Source: Clostridiales bacterium UBA3678 (GTDB lineage Bacteria; Bacillota; Clostridia; TANB77; CAG-508). Taken from it: 55,434 nt of DNA. The notes below the pieces were generated by a model. That model had not been told where the DNA came from, searched no databases, and saw nothing but the letters and a program-made list of their open reading frames with translations. The stretch spans positions 158,285 through 213,718 of the forward strand of contig DFJF01000007.1 of NCBI GenBank assembly GCA_002372935.1, in the 5' to 3' direction. The position numbers and the translations under genes were made by a program. Below, piece by piece: positions 9,114-18,715 of the stretch (the stretch's first letter is position 1; each line of letters opens with the position of its first letter).

Positions 9114-10088
9114 TCATAAATTGGCTAAAGGATTTTTTTCTACAGCATCTCTTACTTGTTGGTTGCTAACATGAGTATAGATTTCAGTAGTTGAAATACT
9201 TTCATGACCTAAAAGTTCTTGAAGTGCACGAATATCAACTTGACCATATTGATACATTAAAGTTGCTGCTGTATGTCTTAATTTGTGAACAGAATATTTG
9301 TCAGAATCTAATCCAGCCTTTCTCAATTCATCATAAATTATTTGTTGTACCATTCTTCTTGAAATTCGTTGTCTTCTTTCACTTAAAAATAATGCTTTTT
9401 CAGCATCACTATTTGCAAAATTAGTTTTTGGTCTAACTTTTAAATAATCTTCTATTGCATTAATACATGCCTTATTTAGATATATTGTTCTTTCTTTATT
9501 TCCTTTACCAATAACAGTCATTTGACATTCATCAAATGCTATATTTTTTATGTTTATTCCTACAAGTTCTGATAAACGCATGCCACAATTTAAAAATAAA
9601 GTAGTAATAGCAAAATTTCGCTTAGTATTTCTTGTATCTTCTTCTGAAGCTACATAAAGTAGTTTTTTGCTATCTTCTAATGTTAAATATTTTGGAAGTC
9701 TTTTCCCAATTTTAGGTGTTTCAAGATCTTGTGCTGGATTTATTGCTATCAGTTTTTTTTGAGTTAAATATTTAAAAAAGACCCTTAAACTTGATACTTT
9801 ACGAGAACGAGTAGTTGCTTTACTGTTATAGTTTTTAGTTAAATATGCTAAAAAAGCATGCAAGTCTTCTAGTTTAACTCTATTTAAAGTTTCTATTGTA
9901 ACATCTTTGTATTTTATATTCTTAATGTTTTTTTCATCTGTTAATTTAAAATGCATTTTTATAAATTTCAAAAATGTTGCTAAATCATAATTATATTCTT
10001 TAACAGTATTTTTTGATTTATTTTGAATTGTAATCATATAATCTAAAAAATCATTTAAATAATCTGGATTTTCTTCTTCTTGAACCAT
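9114..10088 (-). CDS. xerC: Tyrosine recombinase of the XerC/XerD type
   Basis: Site-specific recombinase of the kind that resolves chromosome dimers at dif. It has an N-terminal SAM-like DNA-binding domain (about 10-100) and a C-terminal catalytic domain. The catalytic set is visible: Arg in CGMRLSEL, Lys in GKGNKERTI, HKLRH, LGHESISTT and the nucleophile in EIYTHV. The 324 residues are slightly longer than the usual 295-300. AAAGGACTTG precedes the ATG. No integrase-associated genes are nearby, so a housekeeping role is likely. XerC and XerD cannot be told apart here. Confidence 0.85.
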   Translation of the reverse strand: MVQEEENPDYLNDFLDYMITIQNKSKNTVKEYNYDLATFLKFIKMHFKLTDEKNIKNIKYKDVTIETLNRVKLEDLHAFLAYLTKNYNSKATTRSRKVSSLRVFFKYLTQKKLIAINPAQDLETPKIGKRLPKYLTLEDSKKLLYVASEEDTRNTKRNFAITTLFLNCGMRLSELVGINIKNIAFDECQMTVIGKGNKERTIYLNKACINAIEDYLKVRPKTNFANSDAEKALFLSERRQRISRRMVQQIIYDELRKAGLDSDKYSVHKLRHTAATLMYQYGQVDIRALQELLGHESISTTEIYTHVSNQQVRDAVEKNPLANL

Positions 10089-10462
10089 TTAATCAAGTCC
10101 TTTCACCTTTTTAAATAATTTTGCTTGAGATAAATTTCTATTTTCAGCAGGCTTAGTGTAAAACAGTTATTTTACAAAAATAATTATATATTACTGCACA
10201 AAAAAAATCAATATGAAGATTTTTTTACCTTTATTTTTTTAATAAATATTTTTATCTAATACTTTGATATTATAATTAAAAATATTAGTAATGTCACAAA
10301 GATTTAAAGGAAATGTAATGAAAACGTAATAAAGCTTTTAAATTGTTAAGATTATATATAGAAATACATTCATCAAAATTTATTACTATTGAAAAAATTA
10401 ATATAACATGATAGAGTAGAATCAAACAAAATACCATAGAAAATCAATTACAAAAAATAAGA
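10089..10462. other. Intergenic region upstream of the ECF operon
   Basis: About 370 bases of very AT-rich DNA between divergent xerC and the ECF sigma gene. It must hold the xerC promoter. I see no small gene, tRNA or clear repeat in it. Confidence 0.4.
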
Positions 10463-10490
10463 TGAACCAAAATAAAAAGCAATTCGTCTA
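10463..10490 (+). promoter_or_regulatory. ECF-type promoter (autoregulation of the sigma operon)
   Basis: TGAACC (10463-10468), exactly 16 bases, then CGTCTA (10485-10490). This fits the ECF pattern known from B. subtilis sigma-M/W (TGAAAC-N16-CGTC). Its place about 50 bases before the sigma gene fits autoregulation. Confidence 0.75.
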
Positions 10491-10537
10491 ATAAATGAAG
10501 ACAAAGCAAATGAAGACGAAGAAAGGGAGTTATATAA

Positions 10538-11059
10538 GTGGCCACTATAAAATTTAAATCCAAGAAAAATAAAGATCAAAATTTTGCTAATCTTATAGAA
10601 GAAAATAAATTAAGATTTCATAAAACAGCAAAAATAATATTAAAAAATGATGATGATTCATATGATGCACTCCAAGAGGCTTTATTAAGTATGTATCAAA
10701 AATATGATCAATTAGAAAATAAAGAGTATTTTTCAACATGGTCAACAAGGATAGTAATCAATAAATGTTATGATTTATTAAGAAAAAATAAAAATAATAT
10801 TCAGCCAATAGATGAAGTTATTGAAAATGATATAAATTTGTCACATTATGATGAATATGAAGTTGACAAATATGGGATAAAAAAAGCAATGGAGAGTTTA
10901 AATGAAGACCAAAAATTGATTACAATATTATATTATTATGATGATTATTCAATAAAAGAAATATCAGAAATTATGGACATTCCGGAAGGGACAGTAAAAT
11001 CAAGGCTTTCAAAAGCACGAGAGCTATTAAAACAGAAATTAGAAAAGGAGGAGATTTAG
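10538..11059 (+). CDS. ECF RNA polymerase sigma factor
   Basis: Group 4 sigma factor of 173 residues. Region 2 (about 20-85) contains DDDSYDALQEALLSMYQKY and FSTWSTRIVINKCYDLLR; region 4 (about 115-165) contains SIKEISEIMDIPEGTVKSRL, the helix-turn-helix that reads the -35. The start is GTG 10538 with AAAGGGAG about 11 bases upstream. One base separates its stop from the next gene, whose N-terminus looks like an anti-sigma domain, so the pair probably forms a signalling unit. Confidence 0.92.
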   Translation: MATIKFKSKKNKDQNFANLIEENKLRFHKTAKIILKNDDDSYDALQEALLSMYQKYDQLENKEYFSTWSTRIVINKCYDLLRKNKNNIQPIDEVIENDINLSHYDEYEVDKYGIKKAMESLNEDQKLITILYYYDDYSIKEISEIMDIPEGTVKSRLSKARELLKQKLEKEEI

Positions 11060-11060
11060 T

Positions 11061-14000
11061 ATGAAAGATGATAAATTTGATAAATCATTAAAAAAACTTA
11101 TGCAAGAAGATAAAAACATACCAGAAAAAATAAATCAACTCTTTTCAAATTTTGAAAGTGAAGTAGAAATAAAAGAAAATAAAGAAAAAAACAAAGAATT
11201 TAATATTTATATGAAACTCACATCTGTAGTGGCTGTTTTAGTAATAATATTTGCAATAGGATTAAATTTGAAAACAGCAAATATTTCTGAAAATAATGCA
11301 GTTTTAACAAGTATAACTGCTATAGAGCCAACTAAGACAGAATCTGGAATAATTGCAAATGATTCAAAGTTTACAGTAAAAGTAGAAGGAGAAAATTTAA
11401 ACACAGAGGCAGTACAAAAAAGTCTTTATGTAGAACCTGCTTTAGATTATACAATAGAAAAAACTCTAAATAAAAATGAATATAAATTGACATTTAAACA
11501 AAATATACCAGATAATACAATTGTAAAACTTCAATATGTTAAGGATCAGATTACTCAAGATAGTTGGGCATATCAAACATCTAATAAATTTAGTATTACA
11601 AGCACATATCCAGCAAATAATGAATCTGATGTTTCGAAAAAATCTGCAATTGAAATAACATTTTCTTATGCAGATGTAGAAGATTTAGAAAAAAATGTAA
11701 AAATTGTGCCAGAAGTAAAAGGAAACTGGAAACATTTAGGAAAAATCTGGAGATTTGAACCAGAAAATGAATTAAAAGATAAAACTAAATATACAGTTAC
11801 AATAAATAAAAACATAACAGCTCAAAATCAACATCTAGATAGCAATTATTCATTTAGTTTTCAAGTAAATAAATATTCAGACTCAATTTTCAAATATAAG
11901 GGCATTTCTATAGATGGTATAGTAAGTGCTAAAGAAAATGAACAAGTAAAAATAGCTTATGATGTAATTAAAAACAATATAGAGTTTGGAAATGTAGAGA
12001 TAAGTAGATTTAGCAGTATAGATGACTTTATAAATTATTTAGAGACTAATGATTCTACTTCAGCTAGCAAAGTTAATGACTATGAGGTAACAGATTCAAA
12101 GAATGACTTTAATGGAGTTTTAAGTTTTAAAAAATCTTTACCAACTGGATATTATGTAGGCAAAATTAATGATAAAAACGGTAATTATTTATTTGAAGTT
12201 CCAATCCAAATTTCTAATTTATCTGCTTATGCAATGTCAAGCGAAAGAGACATTTTAGTTTGGGTAGCTCAAAATAATGAGTTAGCACAAAATATAGAAG
12301 TTGAATATAAAGATAAAAAAGAAAAAACTAATAGTGATGGAATGGCAACATTTAAAGATATTGCAGATAATTCAAAATCTATAAAATATCTAACAATAAA
12401 TAAAGAATTGGTAATTGGTGTATTTAGTTATGATTTAAGCACATCATATCCATCAGCATATTTATATACAGATAGAACACTTTATAAACAAACAGATACA
12501 ATCAATGTTTGGGGATTTGTTCCAATGAGCTTATTCTATAATGCTCCAGAAGATGATTTCTATATTGAATTAAATGGTGAAGGAAAACAAAAAGTAAATA
12601 TTGGAAAAAATGGAAACTTTACCTATAAATTTAATCTAGAAAATCATATATCTCAAAAAAATATAAGTATAGTGTTATATTATAAAGACAAACAAATAGG
12701 CTCAAGAGAAATCTCTATTGAGAATTACGAATTACAAAATTATGATTATGAAGTAATTACAAATAAAAATTATTGTCATGCAGGTGAAAAATTTGCTTTT
12801 GATGTAAAAGTAACTCATATTACAGGAATTTCAGTACCGAATAAAGCTGTAAGAGTTTATTTTGATGGAAAGAATTATGTAAAAACTACAGGCGAAGATG
12901 GTATTGCACATTTTGAAATAAATGTAGATGAGGATTTTGAAAATGATTATTCAGATTCCAATATATCATCTATAGAAATATATAATGGAGATGCATCAGA
13001 ATATACAGGTGTACAAACATCTTTTAATTTAAATATCATCCCAAGGAAAGAATATACTAAGTTTGAAGATACAGATGAAAACACTTATAAAGCTACATTA
13101 TACAAATTAGATTTAAATAAAAACGCAAATATCAATGATATATCAGAACTTTATAATGGAACTTATGAGACTAAAGTTGATGTTAATTTAATAGAATCAG
13201 AAACTACAAGAACAATAAGTGGATATGATTATGATGAATATACTAAGGAAAAAATACCAGAATATGATTATAATACAAAAGAAAATGCAATAAAAATAAA
13301 AACAGTAACATCTACAAATGGTATTGTGGAAGCAAATTCTAGTGAATTCAAATTAAAAGACAATACAGAAAATAAAACATATGATTATGAATTAGAATTT
13401 TCATATAAAGATGAAGATGGCAAAGAAATAAAAGACGGAACTTATGTTTATACAGACTACTATGATTACAAAAAAGAAGGATATCATTCTGAATATATTG
13501 CTGAAGATTTATATAATTTCCCTATAAATATAGAAAAATATTCTACATTTAGATATTTCTTAGAAAATGACAAGGCTAACAATTATGATGAAATTATTGC
13601 AAATGTTGGAGATACCATAAATTTTACATTAAAACAAAGCTTAAAAGGTAAAAATAAGGAAATACAAAATAATGGAAAAGTATTATTAATAGTTTCTAAA
13701 AATGGAATATTAGATACTACTTTAAGTAATGAGAACAAAATAAGCTATACATTAAAAGATATAGATTTCCCAGGATGTGATATAACATCAGCATATTTTG
13801 TAGATGGAAAATTCTATAGAATGCCTACAACATATATTGATTTTGATGAAAAGGCAAAAACAGTTGATGTTGAAATAACAACAGATAAAGAAGAATATAA
13901 ACCAGGAGATAAAGTAACAGTTAAAGTAAAAACATCTAAAGATGGGAAACCAGTAAAATCAAATGTAAATGTTAGTGTTGCAAATGAAGCTGTATTTGCA

Positions 14001-15851
14001 ATACAAGATGATACTACAAATTTATTAGACACTATTTATCAAAATATTCAGTATCCAGTCTATACTTATTCAAGTTATGAAGATGATTTGGAGATAGAGA
14101 CAGGAGGAAAAGGAGATGGCGGTGGAGAAGTTAGATCTAAATTTGCAGATACAGCATATTTTGATACAATGGAAACAAATAATAATGGAGAAGCTACTTG
14201 TACATTTACACTACCAGATAATGTTACAACATATAGAATAACTGCACATGCAGGAAACAAAGATTTAGAGTTAGGTGTAAATACTAAGAAGATTTCTTCA
14301 AAACTTAATTTCTTTATTCAAAGTTCTGCCCCTCAAGGTTTAAAGACATCAGATGATGTAGTATTAAATGCAACATCAATAGCAGACGACAAATATGATG
14401 TAAACTACACATTTACAATAAATGAAACAGGTAAAACATTAGAAACAACAGAAACAACAAATAGTATTGCATTTGCTAATTTCGGAAAATTGGAATATGG
14501 AACATATCATGCAAAAATAACAGGAAGATATGGAGAAAATATTGATAGCATAGAATATGAATTTAATGTGGTTGAGTCAACACAACAAGTTAGTACAAAA
14601 ACAACAGAGAATGTTACATCAAATACAGTAATTAAACCAAGTCAAAATCCAATTGTATTAGAAATTTATAATAAAAATATGAGTAAATATCTAAGTTATA
14701 TTGACTTTATAGAATCCACAACAACAGATAGATTAGATACACAAATTGCATATAATAAAGTACAAGAACTTAAAAATAAATTCTATAATGAAACAAATAA
14801 TTATGCAAATGACATAAATATATATTCATATACTGGAGACAATGGATATATAAGAAATCTAAAGAATGCAAAAGAAAATATAGTTCTTACAGCATTAGTT
14901 AGATATTATAACAGTCAATATTATCATAATAGTGAACAATTAACATTGGGAAAAAATGAGAATATTTTTGAATATTACTTATTGGAATCAGCAAAAGAAA
15001 ATCCTGTTTTAACTGATTTAAAATATCTAAAAGATGAAAAAAATATTGATAATTATGGTAAATTATTAGTAACATTATCATTTGAATTTTTAGGAGATTA
15101 TCAAGATGCAAAAGATTTATATAATACAATATCTCTAAATGATGAAGAAAGTAAAGAGTATAAATCAATATGTGCTATAATAGATACATTTATAGCAAAG
15201 GATAAAGCACAAGAAAAAATAGATGATCTAATTAAAAATTCACCTTCAGATGAATATTTAAGATTTGCAATAATTTCATTCTTTGAAAATAATTCTGAAG
15301 AAATAGGAAATGAACAAAATGTTACAATGAAAAGTGATAAACTAAATGAAAATGTAACAGTAAATGGAATGGAAGTAAAAACATATACAATAAACAATAA
15401 AGACTTAAAAGATATTAGTTTTGAAACAAATTCACATGATTTAATGGTTTCATATTATTATCAAACAGATTTAGCAAATATTGATAATAATAATATGAAA
15501 AAGGATATTAATATTAGCATAGATAAAAATGTAAAATACGGGAATGTTGTAAACTTAAATGTTGAGTTTTCTGGAAGATATGAAGGGGAAGTTAGAATAG
15601 CACTTCCAAATTCATTACGACTTGCTCAAGACCATAATGAACTAATTGATGACTTTTATTATGACAAAGGCTATTACATTCAGAGCAATTACTTAGAATA
15701 TATAACTGTATATAAAGAGAAAAAATGCACATCAATGAAAATACCTCTTATAGCTACAAATGAAGGAAACTATAAGATAGAGAGTATTGTATGTAATAGT
15801 GATGGAATATATCATATTTCAAACTTATTAGATGTGACAATAAAAAAATAA
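11061..15851 (+). CDS. Membrane-anchored alpha-2-macroglobulin-like protein with anti-sigma-like N-terminus
   Basis: A 1596-residue protein. Residues 1-50 are charged and resemble cytoplasmic anti-sigma tails encoded next to clostridial ECF genes (KSLKKLMQEDKNIPEKINQL). Residues 52-69 form one membrane helix, so the rest should lie outside. An SbsA-type Ig-like domain covers about 165-260. An MG2-like segment with TDRTLYKQTDTINVWG is near 471. A Gly-rich loop GGKGDGGG near 1013 precedes the A2M domain (RSKFADTAYFDTM, then LPDNVTTYRITAHA). I find no CxEQ thioester motif, so covalent protease trapping is unlikely. ATG 11061 follows AAAGGAGGAG. It is coupled to the sigma gene. The sensor role is inference. 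Confidence 0.85.
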   Translation: MKDDKFDKSLKKLMQEDKNIPEKINQLFSNFESEVEIKENKEKNKEFNIYMKLTSVVAVLVIIFAIGLNLKTANISENNAVLTSITAIEPTKTESGIIANDSKFTVKVEGENLNTEAVQKSLYVEPALDYTIEKTLNKNEYKLTFKQNIPDNTIVKLQYVKDQITQDSWAYQTSNKFSITSTYPANNESDVSKKSAIEITFSYADVEDLEKNVKIVPEVKGNWKHLGKIWRFEPENELKDKTKYTVTINKNITAQNQHLDSNYSFSFQVNKYSDSIFKYKGISIDGIVSAKENEQVKIAYDVIKNNIEFGNVEISRFSSIDDFINYLETNDSTSASKVNDYEVTDSKNDFNGVLSFKKSLPTGYYVGKINDKNGNYLFEVPIQISNLSAYAMSSERDILVWVAQNNELAQNIEVEYKDKKEKTNSDGMATFKDIADNSKSIKYLTINKELVIGVFSYDLSTSYPSAYLYTDRTLYKQTDTINVWGFVPMSLFYNAPEDDFYIELNGEGKQKVNIGKNGNFTYKFNLENHISQKNISIVLYYKDKQIGSREISIENYELQNYDYEVITNKNYCHAGEKFAFDVKVTHITGISVPNKAVRVYFDGKNYVKTTGEDGIAHFEINVDEDFENDYSDSNISSIEIYNGDASEYTGVQTSFNLNIIPRKEYTKFEDTDENTYKATLYKLDLNKNANINDISELYNGTYETKVDVNLIESETTRTISGYDYDEYTKEKIPEYDYNTKENAIKIKTVTSTNGIVEANSSEFKLKDNTENKTYDYELEFSYKDEDGKEIKDGTYVYTDYYDYKKEGYHSEYIAEDLYNFPINIEKYSTFRYFLENDKANNYDEIIANVGDTINFTLKQSLKGKNKEIQNNGKVLLIVSKNGILDTTLSNENKISYTLKDIDFPGCDITSAYFVDGKFYRMPTTYIDFDEKAKTVDVEITTDKEEYKPGDKVTVKVKTSKDGKPVKSNVNVSVANEAVFAIQDDTTNLLDTIYQNIQYPVYTYSSYEDDLEIETGGKGDGGGEVRSKFADTAYFDTMETNNNGEATCTFTLPDNVTTYRITAHAGNKDLELGVNTKKISSKLNFFIQSSAPQGLKTSDDVVLNATSIADDKYDVNYTFTINETGKTLETTETTNSIAFANFGKLEYGTYHAKITGRYGENIDSIEYEFNVVESTQQVSTKTTENVTSNTVIKPSQNPIVLEIYNKNMSKYLSYIDFIESTTTDRLDTQIAYNKVQELKNKFYNETNNYANDINIYSYTGDNGYIRNLKNAKENIVLTALVRYYNSQYYHNSEQLTLGKNENIFEYYLLESAKENPVLTDLKYLKDEKNIDNYGKLLVTLSFEFLGDYQDAKDLYNTISLNDEESKEYKSICAIIDTFIAKDKAQEKIDDLIKNSPSDEYLRFAIISFFENNSEEIGNEQNVTMKSDKLNENVTVNGMEVKTYTINNKDLKDISFETNSHDLMVSYYYQTDLANIDNNNMKKDINISIDKNVKYGNVVNLNVEFSGRYEGEVRIALPNSLRLAQDHNELIDDFYYDKGYYIQSNYLEYITVYKEKKCTSMKIPLIATNEGNYKIESIVCNSDGIYHISNLLDVTIKK

Positions 15852-15880
15852 AATTAATAGTGCAATAATAGTGGAGGGAT

Positions 15881-15930
15881 AATTCACAGCTAATCGATAT
15901 TTAAAGCTGTGAATTGTTCCTGTATTTTTT
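15881..15930 (+). terminator. Terminator of the ECF operon
   Basis: AATTCACAGCT (15881-15891) pairs perfectly with AGCTGTGAATT (15905-15915); a T run follows after about nine bases. Confidence 0.7.
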
Positions 15931-15996
15931 GTGTTATTTTATTGTATTTTCTAGTAAGTTATGATAGAATTGAAAAGATAATGAAGGAGGAATGTT

Positions 15997-18606
15997 ATGA
16001 GTCAATATATAGTAACTGGTATGACATGTGCTGCATGTCAATCACATGTTGAAAATGCAGTTGGCAAATTAGACAATGTTGATTCAGTAAATGTATCTTT
16101 ACTGACAAACACAATGACAGTTACTGGAACAGCAACTAATGAAGAAATTATAAAAGCAGTTGAGTCAGCTGGATATGGTGCATATCAAAAAAATGCTGAA
16201 ATACAAAAGAAAAGTGCTAGTTCAAAACTTGAAGCAGATGAAAAAGCATTAGAGGACCACGAGACTCCAAAACTTGTTAAAAGACTTATTAAATCTCTAG
16301 TTGTATTAATTATTTTAATGTATATCACAATGGGACATAATATGCTTAGGTGGCCTGTTCCAAAATTTTTAGAACATAATCACATCGGGCTTGCAATCAC
16401 AGAAATGTTACTTGCATTGATTGTAATGTATATAAATAGGGCGTTTTTCATTTCTGGTTTTAAATCATTATTTCATAAATCCCCAAATATGGACACTTTG
16501 GTAGCACTTGGATCAGGTGTATCATTTGGATGGTCACTTTATATTCTATTTAAAATGACATATCTTATAACACAAGGTACAAGTAATGCTGATCTAATGC
16601 AATTATACCATAATCAATTATATTTTGAATCAGCGGCTATGATTCCAGCATTGATTACAGTAGGAAAAACTCTAGAGTCATTGTCTAAAGGAAAAACAAC
16701 AAATGCTCTTAAAAATTTATTGAAAATGGCGCCTAAAACTGCTGTTATTTTAAGAGATAATAAAGAAGTAACTGTAGGTATTGACGAAGTTTCAATTGGA
16801 GACATTTTTGTAGTTAGACCAGGTGAAGCAATTCCTGTTGATGGTATAATTATAGAAGGAAATACTGCAGTTGATGAATCAGCACTAACGGGGGAATCCA
16901 TCCCAGTTGATAAAGATGTTGATGATTTAGTTAAAGCAGCAACAATTAATCAATCAGGTTTTATTAAAGCAAGAGCAACCAGAGTTGGAGAAGATACAAC
17001 ATTTTCTCAAATAATTCAAATGGTAAGTGACGCAGCAGGAACAAAAGCACCAATTGCAAGAATTTCAGATGTTATTTCAGGAATTTTTGTACCAGTAATT
17101 ATTATAATTGCGGTAATTGTTGCAGTAATATGGCTTATTATAGGAAGTGATATTTCTTATGCATTAGAAAGGGCAATTTCAGTTTTGGTAATAGCTTGCC
17201 CATGTGCTCTAGGCCTTGCAACACCAGTTGCAATTATGGTTGGAAACGGAATGGGTGCAAAAAATGGTATTTTATTTAAGACAAGTGAAACACTAGAAAA
17301 TGCAGGTAAAGTTCAAATTGTTGCACTAGATAAAACAGGAACAATAACAGAGGGTAAGCCAGAAGTGACAGATGTTATAGTTGAAGAGGGAATAACAGAA
17401 GATGAATTTATCAAAATTGCATATTCATTAGAATTGAAAAGTGAGCATCCATTGGCAACAGCAATTGTATCTTATGGAGAGTCAAAAAAGATTGAATCTT
17501 CTGATGTTAGCAATTTTAAAGCTCTTTCAGGTAATGGACTAACAGGAATCATAGAAGGGCGTAATATTGTAGGAGGTTCATATAAATTCATTTCAGGAAA
17601 AGCTACTATTTCCAATAAATTATCAGATGAAGCAAATAGACTTTCAGAAGAAGGAAAGACACCATTATTCTTTTTATGTGATAATAAAGTTTTAGGAATG
17701 ATTGCTGTAGCAGATGTTATAAAAAAGGAAAGTGCAGAAGCTATAAATCAAATGAAAAATATGGGAATAGAGGTTGTAATGCTAACAGGTGATAATGAAA
17801 AAACAGCAAAAGCGATTGGTAAAACTGCAGGTGTTAATAAAGTTATCTCAGGAGTTCTTCCTGATGGAAAAGAAGTAGAAATTCGAGAACTTCAAAAAAG
17901 AGGTTTTGTGGCAATGGTTGGAGATGGTATTAATGATGCTTCAGCTTTAACAAGCGCAGACATTGGCATAGCTATTGGAGCAGGTACAGATGTAGCAATT
18001 GATTCTGCTGATATAGTTTTAATGAACTCTAAGCTTACAGATGTTTGTAATGCAATCCGTTTAAGTAGAGCAACATTAAAAAACATCCATGAAAATTTAT
18101 TTTGGGCATTTGCGTATAATATTATTTTAATACCAATGGCAGCAGGATTTTATAAATCTATACAGATAAATCCTATGTGGGGAGCTGCGGCAATGGCTTT
18201 GTCAAGTTTTACTGTATGTATGAATGCTCTTAGATTAAATCTATTTAAGATACATAGTACAAAAAATGATCATCCAATTAGAGAAAGTGCTTTGCCAGAA
18301 AATAGTGATCATACAATTACAGAAAAAGATTTGCATCAGGGGAATGTAACTGAAGTTACAGAAAATAATTTTAAAAAAGAAAAGGAGAATGATAATATGA
18401 AGAAAACAATTAAAATTGAAGGTATGATGTGTGAACATTGTGAAAATCATGTAAAAGAAGCTTTAGAAAAACTTGATGGTGTTGATTCAGCTGTTGTATC
18501 ACATGAATCAGGAACTGCAATTGTATCTGTAAATGATGCATTTTCAGCAGAACAAGCAGAAAAAGCTGTTACAGATGCTGGATATACATTTATTGGTGTT
18601 GATTAA
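15997..18606 (+). CDS. copA: Copper-exporting P1B-type ATPase with N- and C-terminal HMA domains
   Basis: Membrane pump that exports Cu(I). Residues 1-70 are a heavy-metal domain with MTCAAC. The core has eight membrane helices, the metal site CPC (VIACPCALGLATP), phosphorylation motif DKTGTITEGKPEV, the nucleotide-site EHPLATAI and hinge GDGINDA. After a polar linker a second metal domain (GMMCEHCENHV) covers residues 801-869, which is the size and sequence of a free CopZ chaperone. Most Firmicutes encode copZ as a separate gene. AAGGAGG precedes ATG 15997. No CopY or CsoR gene is adjacent. Confidence 0.95.
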   Translation: MSQYIVTGMTCAACQSHVENAVGKLDNVDSVNVSLLTNTMTVTGTATNEEIIKAVESAGYGAYQKNAEIQKKSASSKLEADEKALEDHETPKLVKRLIKSLVVLIILMYITMGHNMLRWPVPKFLEHNHIGLAITEMLLALIVMYINRAFFISGFKSLFHKSPNMDTLVALGSGVSFGWSLYILFKMTYLITQGTSNADLMQLYHNQLYFESAAMIPALITVGKTLESLSKGKTTNALKNLLKMAPKTAVILRDNKEVTVGIDEVSIGDIFVVRPGEAIPVDGIIIEGNTAVDESALTGESIPVDKDVDDLVKAATINQSGFIKARATRVGEDTTFSQIIQMVSDAAGTKAPIARISDVISGIFVPVIIIIAVIVAVIWLIIGSDISYALERAISVLVIACPCALGLATPVAIMVGNGMGAKNGILFKTSETLENAGKVQIVALDKTGTITEGKPEVTDVIVEEGITEDEFIKIAYSLELKSEHPLATAIVSYGESKKIESSDVSNFKALSGNGLTGIIEGRNIVGGSYKFISGKATISNKLSDEANRLSEEGKTPLFFLCDNKVLGMIAVADVIKKESAEAINQMKNMGIEVVMLTGDNEKTAKAIGKTAGVNKVISGVLPDGKEVEIRELQKRGFVAMVGDGINDASALTSADIGIAIGAGTDVAIDSADIVLMNSKLTDVCNAIRLSRATLKNIHENLFWAFAYNIILIPMAAGFYKSIQINPMWGAAAMALSSFTVCMNALRLNLFKIHSTKNDHPIRESALPENSDHTITEKDLHQGNVTEVTENNFKKEKENDNMKKTIKIEGMMCEHCENHVKEALEKLDGVDSAVVSHESGTAIVSVNDAFSAEQAEKAVTDAGYTFIGVD
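18397..18606 (+). CDS. copZ: Possible separately translated CopZ-like copper chaperone (internal start in copA)
   Basis: Inside copA and in the same frame, ATG 18397 (residue 801) is preceded by AAAGGAGAA (18382-18390), a good ribosome site 9 bases away. Starting here gives a 69-residue protein with the GMMCEHCENHV metal site and the complete ferredoxin-like fold of CopZ, the usual length of that chaperone. The ribosome site lies in a linker (KKEKENDN) where it is not needed for protein function. This suggests either a recent copA-copZ fusion that kept its signals or two products from one gene. Confidence 0.6.
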   Translation: MKKTIKIEGMMCEHCENHVKEALEKLDGVDSAVVSHESGTAIVSVNDAFSAEQAEKAVTDAGYTFIGVD

Positions 18607-18715
18607 AAATATCAAAGTAAATGTATAAAATTAAATCCTTGATATTTATCATGATAAAATATGATAGAATAAGACATTGTGTAGATTATATGAATTGAAG
18701 GGAATGGAATATATT

